Assembly (NCBI GenBank): GCA_033032175.1
Contig: CM065324.1
Span: forward strand, 186,001-250,000
Reading direction: 5' to 3'
Length of the DNA: 64,000 bases
DNA from: Saturnia japonica
Lineage: Eukaryota; Arthropoda; Insecta; Lepidoptera; Saturniidae
Shown: one piece after another, positions 46,701 through 61,700 of the stretch
Numbering within the stretch: the stretch's first letter is position 1
How the letters are laid out: every line of letters starts with the position of its first letter
Made by a program: the position numbers and the translations under genes
The notes under the pieces: model-generated
What the model was told of the DNA's origin: nothing
Seen by the model: the letters and a program-made list of their open reading frames with translations, nothing else
Databases searched by the model: none

Positions 46701-49700
46701 GATTACCTAGACGGGAGACGTATATCACGGCGTCTGGAAGTACTAGGGCTGGGTTGTCTTACTATAACACTAATTAAAAGTCTATGAAAAAATGTACATA
46801 CAAGTACTCACAATCACAGACTATTAGATGTTCACAATATCATTTTCAATTAATGCATATTTCAAATATCCATGGTAACCCCACACAATATCATTCAGTA
46901 ACAGAATGTCATAAGTTTTGTCTAAAAAGTTTTTGTTTCATGCCTTTTCGGTTAGGTTATAAAATTCATTATTGCGTGGCAACAAACCTCTTTTGTACCA
47001 TTTATTTTATCATTGCCTAAAACTTTCCCGGGAGTTCCAATCTCATTGTCTCCCACGTTAAATCTTATGAATTTATGCGTCCGTCTCTTTTTACTGTCGC
47101 TTTCGCTTTTTCGTTTCATCAATTTTTAAATCACAACGATGCTAAAGAAGTTTTTTTATAATTTTAGTAATGGAATAACATCATATTGCATCGTCACTGA
47201 GTCATGATATCTTTAAATGAATAAAGGTTGGTACCGCCTAATTTCTATCAAAACGTATACCTACTTAAACCAGAGTTGTTTGTTTCTCTTTGTGACAATC
47301 TTAAATTGCTTCTTCAAATGACTAGTAAACACATTTATAAACTGAACATCTGATATTATGTTTAATTCGAAAACAAATGTAGGTAGGTAATCTAAAATTT
47401 AAATGTATGCAGTTGCTTTATATTAATTTGAATAAAAGCAGGTTCTGTTCATTTCAATTGTAATGTAATATAATAGATAAGTATGAAACTGTATATGATG
47501 CTACATTAATTTTATACAACAATGAAGCAAGTAGGTAATTTAGCGTATCATTGCACGCTATTTTGTGATTATGGAGTCTGGTTGCATGTCTGAGTAAAAT
47601 GTCTTAGTGACAAGAAGCCGTCAACGTTATCTTGCGGTAAAATTTACATAATTTATATTGGAGACAGTTTCAATGATCAAAAAACTATATCTTTACATAC
47701 TTATCCCCGTTTAGGTACCAAATGATCTTTACTTATAATATCATTGTGCTTACCTATGAAATTGTCATTTTTAACAGACTTCAAAAAAGGAGGGTATCAA
47801 TTCGGTTGTAATTTTTTGAATGTTTGTTACCTCATAACTCCGTCATTTATAAACCTATTTAGAATATTATCTTTTTGTTGGAAAGGGCAAATTTTCAAGT
47901 GGGTCCCATTTTAATTTCATTGGCATTGGACCTTGGATTTCGAAGATACACCTGAAAACTTTTCAAAATCGAATGGGAACTGATGATTGAAATATTGGTA
48001 AGTTTATGATAATCTAAGATTAGGTAGGTACCTAACTAAGGACGTTCTGTACTAACTTGGACTGCGAAAACAACGGAGCTCTTTGCAACAAACGTCACGA
48101 ATGTAGAAGGTTCCTCCCTTGCCTCCTTTTGCATGTTCTACCATTTGTGTAGTGAGTTGTATTCCGAGGAATTGTTACCGCTAACTTGTTTGCCACCGTC
48201 TTGGCAAAAAAAAAATACAGAAAGGTAGGGAACAAGGAAATTTCTCTCCACTTAAGACAGTCCGAATAGAAGTGATTTTAATGGTAATATTTGTATATTC
48301 CAGTCGTGTAGGTATTATGTGTAGCCTTGATTCTCAAAAGACAAATTTCATAGCCCCGTTATTTCCGTTAATTATCCGTGACTCTTCTCAAGACCGGCCA
48401 ATTATTATTTTATTATGAGTACAGCTCTCATAGCTCCATTTACTAGTCCTTCAGAGTCGGAAATCTTAACATTACTCTGGATTGTACGCCAATTTTTATT
48501 GATGATAGAAAAGGACCACGTTTATTGACGTCTTTAGGAATTACGTTGTCTGATGGTTTCCTGCCATTAAAAGCAGCGCGTTTACTACCTATATTAGTTT
48601 TCAATAAACCAGTTACCTGCGGAACGCAAAATTTACGAACAAGGAAGAATTTTTTTTCACAAATACAAAATCGACTCCATAATTACCTTACTCTGAAAAA
48701 ATACAATGATCAATAAAAAATTATTACGTAATTTTTTTACTTCAGTATACTTAAAAATATCCTCTTTTTACTCAATTTGATATTCTTATGAATCATGTCT
48801 GCCACATAATTTATTAAGACAATGATATACAATTATTCTTATTTTTGGAGTCGTGAAAAATTATTTTACGAGTATATTCAAAATTCCAAACTCAAATCAG
48901 TTATGTTTTGAAGCTAAGTTTTATGTAAAACGATTATGTTTTTAACACTTTTTGACATTTAGTCAGGATGACGTGCTAAAATTATCTTAGGCATGGAATC
49001 CTGTGATAGGAAAATTTGAACCTCAGATGCGATAAACGGATGTCACAGTGGATGCAGTGAGTGTAGAGCGTCGGAACACAACTAATGATAATGAGCAGTT
49101 TATAATTTAAATGAGGGTACTTAGTTGTTAAAACTACTTTTGCTAAAGATGATACCGAAACACTTCAGTCGGCTCGTTACCATGGCCTATGTAACCAGCT
49201 AATAAAAAAGTAAGACTCGTAAATGCGTAAACCCACAACAAATATAAATATTATCAATATAATTGTTTATTTTTAGTACTTAGTTTTCCCTGTAAGAATA
49301 GCTTTGCAATGATGAACGCGATGAAAATTCACAAAATTTTCGAATATCACTACACAGAGGATTTATTACTGTGAAAAATAGTTTTCTTTCCAGTCTGTAT
49401 CATACAGTCGGCAACACGCACTGGAACTTTTTATTCTTTCGAATTGACCATACTATTAGCCTTAAGGGCTCTTAAGCCATTAGAACCTTTGACAGCGTTA
49501 CCGGGTTCGGGGGCGAGCGCAGAAGGCACTCAGCCGCGAAAGCGAGGCAAAAAGCTCAAGGGTGCCAAAGCGGCCGAACCTCGGCTCAGACTGTTGCCAT
49601 ACATGCAAATGTGTCGCGATCTAATTCCCTATCTTAAAAAATAGTTTTACATAACTATACATATATACGTGTTTCTGCCTTTTGGAAGGAAGGAAAAACA

Positions 49701-52700
49701 GACGGATATGAATTTAGTAATGTGGCAATTTGGTTTAAATGTAACTAGACAAAAAAAGGCCCTTACAGGATCAATGTACCTATGCATGTGTGTGTGGTGT
49801 GCACGTGTCCGCACGTACGTAAACACTGGAACATAAGACGTTATAAGTCTATAAAAAGTCTTCCTTTGGTTATTTGTCTATGGTTACAAGTCTCTGTTAC
49901 AACTGTCATTAGTCATTACGAATAACAATCATAAAGTTATGATTTGAATTCTATTTGAGAAAGGGTTTAGATAGCTAATGAGCTTAGTGGCCAGTTACCA
50001 TTTAATCTCTTATCATAATTATCTAAAACTTTTCCATAACAAAAAAGGCGTACCTAATAGTACCTACCTAATGTTGATTGTAAGATTTCATAACAACCTA
50101 TGCGAAACCAGTACCCGGTGAAAGTCTGGACCTCGATTTTCTAGTCTATAGCTAAATTATATAACTGTAGTAGTAATAGATTTAACAGTTTGAATCATGC
50201 AAAGTAATTAAATAGTAGTTTGACAATAATTATTAATAAACCATTCAAACTGTTCAACAATTTTACATTTTATAAACAAATTGAGTTTTAAGATTGCACA
50301 TTCTTTATTAATATAATGGTTTTAATAAAGCAGGAGAAAAAAATCACACGTTTGATTGACACTGGCGAAATATAAACGAAAGTATAATTTTTCCCTATTT
50401 TAAAAATATAAGTTTTAATAAATGAGTGTTCTTTATTTTGGCAACCAATCCCTGTAATTAAAAATTATTGCCGTCAATATCAAGTGGCTAATTATAATAG
50501 TTCGTATTATAAAGTGTCTTCAGTATTTTAACAAAGTGATAACGTCTTTGTTAGAACTTACCTATTTATGATTTTTGTTATTATTTCTAATCCAGTTCAT
50601 TTGTTCACAATTACCAAATCATATACGCAATAGAAAGTCAATAACGCAAGTTTATAAATACAATAGGACAAACTAAGATCTCGCTAAATGTATGTATGAA
50701 TGTTATTAACCACAATAGTACCTGATATTAAGTCGGAACATTACTGAATGTGGTAACACACTAAATCTACAAGACTTCAAGGTACAGATAACTACTTGCC
50801 CAGAACAGCATGACAAATCATCTAGCATTATAGCAAGGGTTTTTGTCTAAGAAAGCTCTCTCATAGAACCAGCTAGCTACTAAGGTGAAAGAATGTGTTA
50901 TTAACCTTGTAATCAGTGAGTCGCAGCCGCGAGTCTAGGAACAGATGATGCAGATGGGCGAGCAGCAAGCCAGCGAGTGCTCCCGGCGCGTTGCCCAGCG
51001 GCGACTGGTACAACACGTTGAATGACGTCTCACCGCTGTACGTAGAGCGCACAGACCTGTACATTGCAACCAACTGTGCAATATTATGAAATGGCAAGTG
51101 ACGAGCAGCGGAGTACTGATGGTGTTAGTCACCGCCTCCTACTGGATTCCGTACATTGTAATTGTATGTGTCTGGGTGCAGGCCGCACAAGATCGGTCGC
51201 TCTGGAGATCTATGGGGGAGGCCTATGTTCAGCAGTGGACGTCCTGCGGCTGAAATGATGATGATGATGAATGATGTGTCTGGGTAAGATGGATTATTAG
51301 TCCAGGATACTGCTTCATAGGGTGATTACACTTTGAACAGCGTCACACCGGGATACGCAATTTTTATTATCCTTGCCTAGCTATAGAATAGTAGACAAGC
51401 GGTATGAACCCGAGCCGAACACGGTATGGTTTTGACGACATTAAAGTCATTTGGGGGAGGGTGCATAATTTTGACCGTAGACGAAACTTTTGCGCTGACA
51501 TATACATTGAAAAATCCCATACACTTTTTATTTTATTTTATATTTATTTGTCACGATCTCGTCTGATGTTAAGTGGCAATATAGCCGGAGAGACAGGGAC
51601 TATTGCAAGGATGTATTCCTCCCTGATAGTACCTGGTTAGACTGTCTGTCCACTGAAGCGGAGCGCAGCGGACGGAGCTTTACATATATCGACCAATAGA
51701 ATTACATCACTATATTTATATGCAATTCTATTGGTCAAAAGTTGCACAGCTGCGCTTCAATAGACAAGCAGCCTTACACTCTTGAATTCGGATTCATTGT
51801 AGCAGAGGAATCTCTCGAAACTGTGTCGAAGACCACAAACACAGACATCATCCCTTCAATCGTTCTAGACGTTTGTATTTACAGGCCGGTATGGAAGTCT
51901 CTGTCGTCTAAGATTTCCTATTCTTTTGTACATCTGCCAGCAGAACCCCTAACGAGAACATGGAGAAAGTATCGTAATACGAAAAGAAAATATTCTGTCA
52001 GTAGTTTAATGTATTGGTTATTTGTGAAGTGAGTACTCACTCAGGCCTGTGAATGATGAAAGTGGGCATCAACCTCCAGACGTAGGCGAGGCCGAAGCAC
52101 ACGCCGACAGAGACGAGCAACAACGCGCTCAGCACATAAACAGCACCCTTACGCCAACGCAACAGCAACAGCGTCAGCGTCAGCGCCAGTGCATACAGTT
52201 GCATGTCAGCGGCGAGATACCTGTAGTAAATATTCAATTTTAAATAATTACTGGATATTTTTTAACGACTTCAAAAAGGATTCTCAATTCGATTGTAAAT
52301 ATAGTTTTTAATAAAAAGTCAAGAAAACACATTTATTAGATTTAGAAAACATAGACAAGAATTATGTCTATTAGATATAATTACAATAGTTTGGAGTATT
52401 ATACCATTTCCATTTCTTTATTTTTTCGATGACAGCTCCTGTGAAAACTTGAACGAGCATCTTTTTTACATTATATATGCATTATTTTATAAAAATATGA
52501 CGTTTACACACGTACAAGGTTATACCAGTCGGAGAAACTGATAGGGATGGAGCTATATCGATAAACGTAACATGATAACAGACCCGATATTGTTTTACAA
52601 AATGTAAGAAACTAAACTACTGCCGGATACTTTTGTACAAAATTATTAACTAATATTATATTTCATTACAATATGTTACACGTATTAATTCCTAATTGAT

Positions 52701-55700
52701 AATAACAACTTTTTAAAATCTTCGAAGCTGTTGTAAAACAAGTAGGTTATATGTAGGTACTCGACAATGAAACGAAATAATTATAACGACACGTAATCTT
52801 TATTTATTTATTTTAATCAAAATCTGATGATTAAGTCTTTGTTCAAAATATAATAAATATATGCAATCGATATCATTACTTATTTGGTCACAACACTACA
52901 ACTATCAAATTAGAACTGTCATCGAGAAAATAAAGAAATGGAAATAGTATAATTATATAATTAATAATATTGAAAACCCCACGTTGTATATTGAAAATTT
53001 TTACGAAGTCTTAAAAATATTGACACTGACAAGTGCTTTTTGCGGAGCCAAAACATCAAAAAGGACCCCAGCTCAGCATGTACTATGGCAAATTGCCGTA
53101 ACTTGTTTGTTTTTTTTTTTTTTTTTTTTCTCTTTATTTGGTTAGCCAACAGTTGTACAATATTTCTTTAATTAACATACAGTTTATGAAAATATGCTTA
53201 AAAGTACTAACTAATTATAGGCTAACACAGCATGCAAAATTATATTAGCTAATTATGTCATAAACAATACAATAAAACAAACTAACCAAAAAAAAACCAA
53301 TGATGTCGAAAACATTACTTAAAATAAGCAGTGATACATTTTCGATATTTCGATAAAGTGTCCACATGAATATCTGCTGTTAAACTCACACTGTTGTATA
53401 ATTTAATTTGTACTCGAATTAGATGATTCTCTTTAAATTGGAAACGAAATACAAGTGTAACATTCTATCGAGGGAAACTCTATTCATAAGAAAGAAAGAA
53501 AGAAAGAAAAGCATTTCTTCGACAATAACACCACACAACATACGCACATGTTTAAATAATAATTAAAAAAAAAAAACAAATTGATACAATAAATGAAGTG
53601 TTGCATGGGGTCGAATAGGTCTCCGTCTCAGCATAGGTTTTTCTTCTTTTATTTTATTGGTATTGGTACAACAACATGCTAATCGGTTTCGTAGTTGCAA
53701 CCTTGCATCTTAAATAACCACTGTATTCTTATCTCTTCAAACGTATGATGGTTTCGATTCTTACCACGTTTGTATGAGACAATTTTCTTCAGTGTGTATT
53801 ACATTGTTTAAATACAGTAGATGCGTCCACCATTTTCTCTGGCAAATAGCGACTTCGGTGTCCACGAGCGTCCACATCGGCCCTGTCCCCATCCTGTCCC
53901 ACCAGCTCGTCGCGAACCACAGTACCACGTAGTAACTGGGGCTTACCCTGTGCAATAATTTATTTATTTATTTACATACGAGATCTTATACTTTTCAAAA
54001 AAACGTGAAATTTACACGTTAGAAGAGAATGTTCTTCAATTAACTCGGCTATGCTAATGCTATACTAATGCTATCGTGGATAAAGAAAGTGGTGCGTCTA
54101 GAGAGAATATCACACACATTTCACTACGAGAGTAAAAACGATTTTCTTATTCTTCTGCCATTTCATTTTTTTAATGAGGTAAGCCAATTTGCCCTACTGC
54201 ACTTAAATAAGTTCCACTTCAAAAACTCGGCAGGAGGGATGAGGGTTCACTCAGTTCAGTGCTATTTATTTAGTGGCTACTTCGACGGATTAATAATTTC
54301 TATAGAGGCTGTTTACCCTAAATTACTTACGGCAGTTTTTAACAATCTAACCACTCTTTATGTTATTGACGGTAGAAAGATATATATTTTAGTAAGCTTT
54401 TACATTTAAATAAACTGTCTTCGGATAGCTAGTTCTTACAAAAGCATACCAACAGACATATCTTCTTATTTTCAGTCGTAAAAACAACGGTTAGATAGAT
54501 TATTGTAAACGTCTGCTATTTGCTATAGCTTGTTTGCTATTTATTGTCGGTAATCTCCGAAACGGTTGGAGCGATTTTGACGGGACTTTCACTACTAGAT
54601 ATCTGACGTTATGAGGAGTAATTCAGGCTACTTTTATTTTTGAATAAGAATTAGGGTTCCGTGCAAATAAAAAAAGAACTGGTCACGGTGACTCAATTCG
54701 GGTGCTAAATGGCTTATATGCTGAGTAAACCTTAACAAATATAGCAAATTAATGTACAAGATAATTGTAGACATTAAAAAGACCAACATCGAGAGTATAT
54801 ATTATCTATCTTCTAAGGAATCCCCCACAATAAGCATTTTTGTCTTTAAAATAGCCGGGAGCAGGGGAGCAAGATTCGCGCGTGTGTTCGATTGATGGCA
54901 TTCTGTAGTCCACGTAAGCGAAGCAGCGAACTCAGCTAGTATATTCTAATAAATTTTATATCCCATTTATTTGAACTTTACGAAGGGTAGATTTTGATAG
55001 TTCACAAACCTTATGATTCTATTAACCATTGTCTCTGTAAATGTGGGAAAGAAAGCCACATGTTGACCTCTCCTTCTCTGTAGTAACAGTTTGTGCGCGA
55101 GGAGGAATGTCGACATGAGGAAGAATATTTGCACCATGAGGGTGCTGTTCGTCATCAGCATCACGTCAAGCGCGGATCGTATCTGCAAACAAATGTACTA
55201 TTACTATGTAAGCACGCTAGGCTTAGTATAAGGTAGGTATTTTATATCAGTCTTTAATCATTTTCGAATACGAGACAACGCTCCAAGTGGAAATGTGGAT
55301 GAACTAAAATCATTAGTACAAAAAAACGAAAAGTTTTACCGTATTTGGAAAGTAATACTCGTAGTAGACACTCTGCATTTACCATAAAGAAGTAAGAAGA
55401 TGTTTGAACTTTGGTGATTTAGTGCATTAGAAGTAAATATCGCAAACCTGCTCGAAAAGTCGCGTGTCGGAGAGGTAGGTGTGCGTGGTGAGCCAACACA
55501 CGTGCTCAACGATGACGCACATCATGCAGAGCACACGAAGTCCGTCCAATGATCTTAGATCGGTGTCGGCAGAGCGTTGCTGTGAGCTCGTCAAACTGCG
55601 CCAACATCCGCGCACCGACCACGAGAGCGCCCACCCTATACCTATAATTCCTTTACAGTTAAAATGTATAAGTACTTTCCTAGTGCTGGGAATGCGAGAT

Positions 55701-58700
55701 GCAGGAAGCTTCCGTTCTTGAACGCCCATCTTATTCAACATATTTTGTCCTGTCTTATCACAATGTGTCATAATAATAAAAAAAATGCCAAAGATACAGA
55801 AGAACGAAGCAAAGAACTATCATCAACGTATTAGGTACTAAATTAAAATGGTGAGGAAAATAAAAACTGTAATTGGCACACGTTTTCACCTGGAGATTGA
55901 ACACCGTTTACATCTTAATAAGTCAGATATAAGGGCCAGTTTCCCTTAAATGCTATGCACGTAGAGAGACGCTGTTAAAATTGATAAGAGAATCGGATAG
56001 GTACCTATATCTCTATGCTGGGCCTAAGAGCTACTAATTACTTTTCGACAAATATCAGTTATCGCAAGCTGTGCACAATATCAAGATTTTTATTTAGTGA
56101 TATAAGTGATAGAAGTGAAACATGTCATATAATTGACTGCATTAACATTTACCGAAGTGAATCCCCGTTCAACAAAATAAATATCGCTAAACCAATATTA
56201 AGATTCAAGACGATTTGAGAAATCAACAATTCTAGGTTGCTGAGTAATAATAATTAATCAATATTTACAAAGGATTTAAAACGAATTTGTCAAATATTTT
56301 CTAGTTTTTACTAAGAAATAAGAGGATTGTCTTGCAATAGTGTCATTGCGACATTAGTACCTGCCGCTGCCGCCCCGCGCCGCGCCGTACATACAGATGC
56401 GATTTTATTTAATTAGTTATTAGAAGATTGTTTTAAATTATCTTGGAGCGATAATAACTATGTCTGCAATCCGTTGACTTATATTCATTGCTACACTTTT
56501 ACAAAACTATCTTGATGTTTTAGATGTTGTTGTAATATAAATAAAGTAATCTTAAGCCATTTTAAATGTAGTTAAAGTAAATACTTTTTAATAAAAAATT
56601 AGACATCCGTTATAGAAAGCATATATACATCTAGTAAACACTTGAAAGGTTTAATTCTATCCGTGATCAGTGAACCATTCTTGACTCTAAGCCAGATAAA
56701 ATACATATTATAGATATGTTATTTTAAATACTGATTTTACTGATTTTGCTTGAGTGTGTAAATATTTGTAAAATGTGTTTTTGTCCTTACTAACATAGGC
56801 TAAGTTAACTAACAATATTGGATGTAAATCTGGAATAAATAAAAATATTATTATTATTATTAACTTGACAAATGTAGATTTTAAATAATCGGTATTAATT
56901 TCTCGAAATATAATAAGGATTAGAAATTTACAAAGTTTTTTTTATTATGATATGTACGTGTATCAGGTAAGACTATTCTTTGTTCTGACGCCACAAGATA
57001 TTTTTTCATATTTCAATGTGTCACACATATGATGTTTTTTTTAAGTAGCTCCGCTAATTGATTGTATTGTCCCTGATGGTAAGCACATTACAATCTAAAC
57101 ACAATGGTAACCATCGCTAGATCGGTAATGGATCGGCGGTCGCAGCTGTCTTGCCTGCCTGAAGAAATGTCTCTTCACATTACACTTGAAGGACACAATG
57201 TCGTAAGAAAGAGGGACCACATTGGACTCTGGGTTCATGTAACCCAATAATAAAAGTGAACACTAGATATATTTTGTTATAATAAATATAAATTCGAAAG
57301 AAATTATTAGCTGACTCTTGTCACAAATGCTAAGCCTACAAAGTATAAAAAAAGAGAAACAATTTTAATCACATTTTATAAAACTATAGCACGATTATGT
57401 AAGTTACGAGGAGTGCTCGAGATTTTGTCAAAATATGCTGTAATACAGGTCAGGACGAGTCGCTTGCTATCCGGTCCGGCGCGGCGTGACCAGGCGTGAC
57501 CAGGCGTGACCCCAGACGCGGGGCTACGTCCGCCTCACACTGTACTACTGACCGGGTTCCGCTGTTTTGGTCAACAAACAAGATTATTGGTTGTTGTATT
57601 GAAAATAGTGTTATTTTGAGAATAAGTGATTTTCTCGTTATTTGTATTTTTGTGTTTACTGGATCTTTGTAAACGGCACATGCTTGCGTATTTATATGCG
57701 ATAATATGAAAGTATGTACGATACATATAACAAAACATCCATTTTAAACATTTTTATCTGTCTGTCCATCTGTCTCTGTCTGTTGGCTCCGAGTAATCTC
57801 CGAAACGGTTGGATCGATTTTGACGGAACTTTCACTACCAGATATCTGATGTTATGAGGAGTAATTCAGGCTACTTTTATTTTAGAATAAGAATTAGGGT
57901 TCCGTGCAAATAAAAAAAACTAGTCACGGTGACTCAATTCGGGTCCTAAATGGCTTACGCTGAGTAAACAATAAGAAATATATCAAATTAATATAGTACA
58001 TAGTTGTAGGCATTAAAAAGACCTACAAAATAGTCGAGCAGAGTATACGTCTATCATTTAAGGAACACCTACAATAAGAATTTTTTTTAAATAGCCGGGA
58101 GCGGGGAGCAAGATTCGCGCGGGCTTTCTGTAGTCCACGTGAGCAGAGCCACGAGCACAGCCAGTGCTAGAGATATCGATACAGCAGAGTGACATATAAT
58201 TTATTTGATCTTAACTTTTAAATTAGATAAACGGAAGTTAGAAATAAAGACACTTGATTTAATCATTGATTTCTACTGAAAAGTAACACGTTTGCCCATT
58301 TTATACGCAGTACATGTAAACATTCTGGAAACATATAAATAATAAAAGGCTGTGGGGGGCTGACCAGGAATGCGCGTCCGCTGCATGCGATGGTCAGGAT
58401 ACCCGTAGTAGCCGTGGATGGTGGCTGGCTGTATTGGACTCGCTGCTCGAAAGCTTGAGGAAGTGATGATGACGTAGCTTTATGAAGAAGGTTGTGCTTA
58501 CGTATCACGTCGGGGTCGCCACTTTAGCGGAGGTGAGGAACAGAGAGTAAAGTTCCTCATCCGCCATAGAAAAGAGAGGATCCTCCGGCCAGACGGATGC
58601 TATGTCTGGCGGGCTGCTACCCCGACTGTTGTAGTTGGGTTCTTCTATATATACTCAACGATAGAGTTAATTTCTATAGTGCGATGTAGGATAGTAGGAA

Positions 58701-61700
58701 GCTACTTATGTGGCTCGATAGATGTCGCTATGTGTCGATACGTAGTTGTGTCGATGCGTTGATGCGTCAGTTGTGGCGAGAGATGTCGCTACAATCTCTT
58801 TTAAAAAATTCTAAATCAGCGGTACTCGAACTATTGACCACTCGTCGTACTGTACGTTGCGTACAACTCTGGTCGTCACACCGCTAGGCCAATTAGACGA
58901 CGACCATAGTCGTGAAAATCAGGACTTGCATTGACCGTGTATAATGTATATTCTATCTCATTCTCTCGCGGGCTAATCCCTATAGATGTACTTATGTGTT
59001 TGTCTCTTTTTAGTGTCACTTTTTTGTTTCATCGAATTTCAAATCACAGCGGTGGTAAAGAAGTTCGGCACAAGCACACGTCGGGTTCTATCTCAATTCA
59101 GCAGCAACCTATTAAGACTACGCTGATATTTGACCATGTATTTTTATAGACAAATATGGACAGCAGTGATATAAAAAACTCACTTTTCTTTGTATGATCT
59201 GGCAGAGTGAGGTCCAGGGTGGTGGACAGTACGCTGAGAGCCAGAAGTGCCGCGAGGAACCCCGCGAAGGCGCGTTCATTCAGATTCAGCGGCTGCCGGT
59301 GAGCAGGGCGTTCCGCCCCCGGACCGCCGCGGCAGTAGTCGAGCTGGTAAAGCCTCGAGGAGAGCTCGTGTCTCGTCATTGTGGTCTCGTTCACGCATGT
59401 TTCGAACCTGAACATATAACAGCAGTGGTTACATTTCCAATTATCTGTCAATCCTGAGCTGATGGTATTGCTGGGAAAACGTTTTTATGGTTCAATACCC
59501 CAAAAGGCAAATAGGATTACTTCGTTGTCCATCTGTCTGTCTATTAACACTCGCAAAGGCAATAAAAACCTATAGGAAATTGTCTTGGAAACATGAAATT
59601 TGGCAAGAAGCAATGTCCTATAGCGCAAGTAAAGGAAAAAATCCGAAAACCGTAAATTTTTAATTACATCACAAAAAAAATTGCGATTACAAGCTTATTT
59701 GCAATTGGTAAACTGACCGCAGTGTTTATCGATGTATGGATATGAATAATATTATATTGACTAGCTGTGTCCGCGGCTTCGCTCATGTGGATTACAGAAT
59801 ACTATCGATTTGGCAGACGCGCGAATCTTACTCCCCCGTTCCCGGTTATTTTAAAGACATAAATGCTTGTTGTTGGTTTTTCTTAGAAGATACACATACG
59901 CTCTCGCTGACTTTTTTGTAGCTGTTTTTATTGCCTACAATTATTTTGTACAATTTTTTTTTTTTGATCTGACTATACTGTTAGCCTTAGGGGCCCTGTC
60001 CAAAAACAGAGCCGCTGCGGCTTTTACAGCTTCACCGGACTTGGGGGCGAGCGCTTAGGGCACTCAGCCGCGAAAGTTTGTGACGACCCGCACGAGGGTG
60101 CCAGAGTGGCCGAACCTCGGCTCGGGCGGTCGTCGCGAATGCGAAAAGGTCGCGATCTATCTAATTCCCTAATCCTAAGAAAATTCGAGCTAACTAACAT
60201 ATACTCATATGCACGTTCCCCTCCTCCTGGGAGGAAGGAGGGAACCATGCGTATGTGTATTTAGTGATCGGAATGGTTTTTCTACACTTTTTTTTGCGTG
60301 GAACCTTAATTCTTTTTTCTAAAATAAAAGTAGTCTTAGAAACAGACAAAAATTGATACTTTGCTGTAAGTACCGTATATACTTTCATGTGTATTTAGTA
60401 AAAAGCTGTTATTATGACATTACAAACGGATACTTCAGTTTTATTAATTTTATAGACAGATATTAATGCAACGTCTAAGTTAAAATAAATTTAATTATCA
60501 GATAATTTAGCCAATGAAGCGTCACGACTTCAAAAAAGAAATGAAAAATTTGTTTTAAAATTTAATATTACCAGTCAGCCAATAGTTGTTGCCGCTGCGG
60601 CATCAACGATGTCTGTTGCGGCGCGAAGCGGCCGCAGCTCGTGGAGAGGCAGAGGCCGCGGTGTATACGGGTGTGGTTAAAGTTGTCCACCCAGTTTGCG
60701 GAATAACTCTGCCGTTAACAATAACCCATCAATATTTATAAAAACTAGTAAACATAATGAAATAAGCGGTTCCTTGCCGGTTCTTCTCGATGTCTGGTAT
60801 GTTTGGCCGAACCGAATGTGTACTGGCATTCATAAGTGCCTTCTTAGGGTCTAAATTGAATCAAATATTTTCTGATTTTGATTTGGAAAATAAGTGCGAA
60901 GACTTTCAGTCTATTACCTCAGTCAGCTCAGTGTAAGCGTCAATGATTAAAAAGAAACAACAATTACATAAGAAAGATGAAAATATCGGGCAACATAATG
61001 TCAAGGCAAGTGGCATGCCAGTTTTCACCACCACACTAGCACGCTGGCGAGGAACCGGTGCGTCACGTGGCCAAAGCCCATTGATGCAACTTTCCTTTCA
61101 CTACAGAGCCCTGGTAGCATCATTAATAACGTGACTAGAGGTTAGCGATTATGAATTATTTACATAATCAAGATATTCAATTATGAATTATTTACATAAT
61201 CGAGATATTTCAATGAAGAGTGATAATTCATTATCGAATTACGAATATAAATGATGATTCATAATCGAGCCTTTGGTGTAATTCCCAGAGGTGGGCGATT
61301 ATGAATGATGACTGGTACCTAAAAGCTAAAAAAAGGTCGCGAAATCGTAAACAAAGTTCTGTACAAGAATACATATAACAATTAGCTAAAAAAAGGTCGT
61401 TGAGTCGTAGTAATTACTAAATTTATCAAATTGGTAACCTAGCGTTAATAATTACTAATGTTACTTCGATTATGAATGATCGCTCGTCATCGAACTACTA
61501 ATATTAAAAATTACAAATGGCTATAATCGAGATATCTTCATAATCGAATGATTATTTTAGTATATTTCATAATCGCCCACCGCTAAGCGTGACTAAATGC
61601 GGTGGTTTCAGTGCTAACTTGCATTTATAAAAGCTAATAACATTAAAGGTTACTCCTCGGAACATCATAAATGGTTTTTAAACTATTTTGTAAGTTTCAA

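Larger units (their letters stand above)
46311..50905. other. Long acyltransferase intron
   Basis: The 4.8-kb intron between the exons at 50906 and 46089. It holds a LINE tail, the repeat at 47776, a retroposon copy at 49430 and the AAGATGGTG copy at 50440. No extra exon fits the phase (0/0) or family here. Confidence 0.5.
55636..59183. other. Acyltransferase intron rich in repeats
   Basis: A 3.5-kb intron with a CTAGT-ended repeat (57690), a possible SINE (57048), a 10-bp tandem repeat and the LTR remnant (58263-58793). An open frame at 56015-56218 has no family resemblance. Confidence 0.5.

Noticed and set aside
49444..49644. 66-residue frame resembling a small basic protein
   Set aside because: It lies wholly in a dispersed retroposon also present at 59945 and is open only by chance.
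55479..55721. 80-residue plus-strand frame
   Set aside because: Antisense to the acyltransferase exon 55635-55448.
59194..59457. 87-residue plus-strand frame
   Set aside because: Antisense to the acyltransferase exon 59407-59184.
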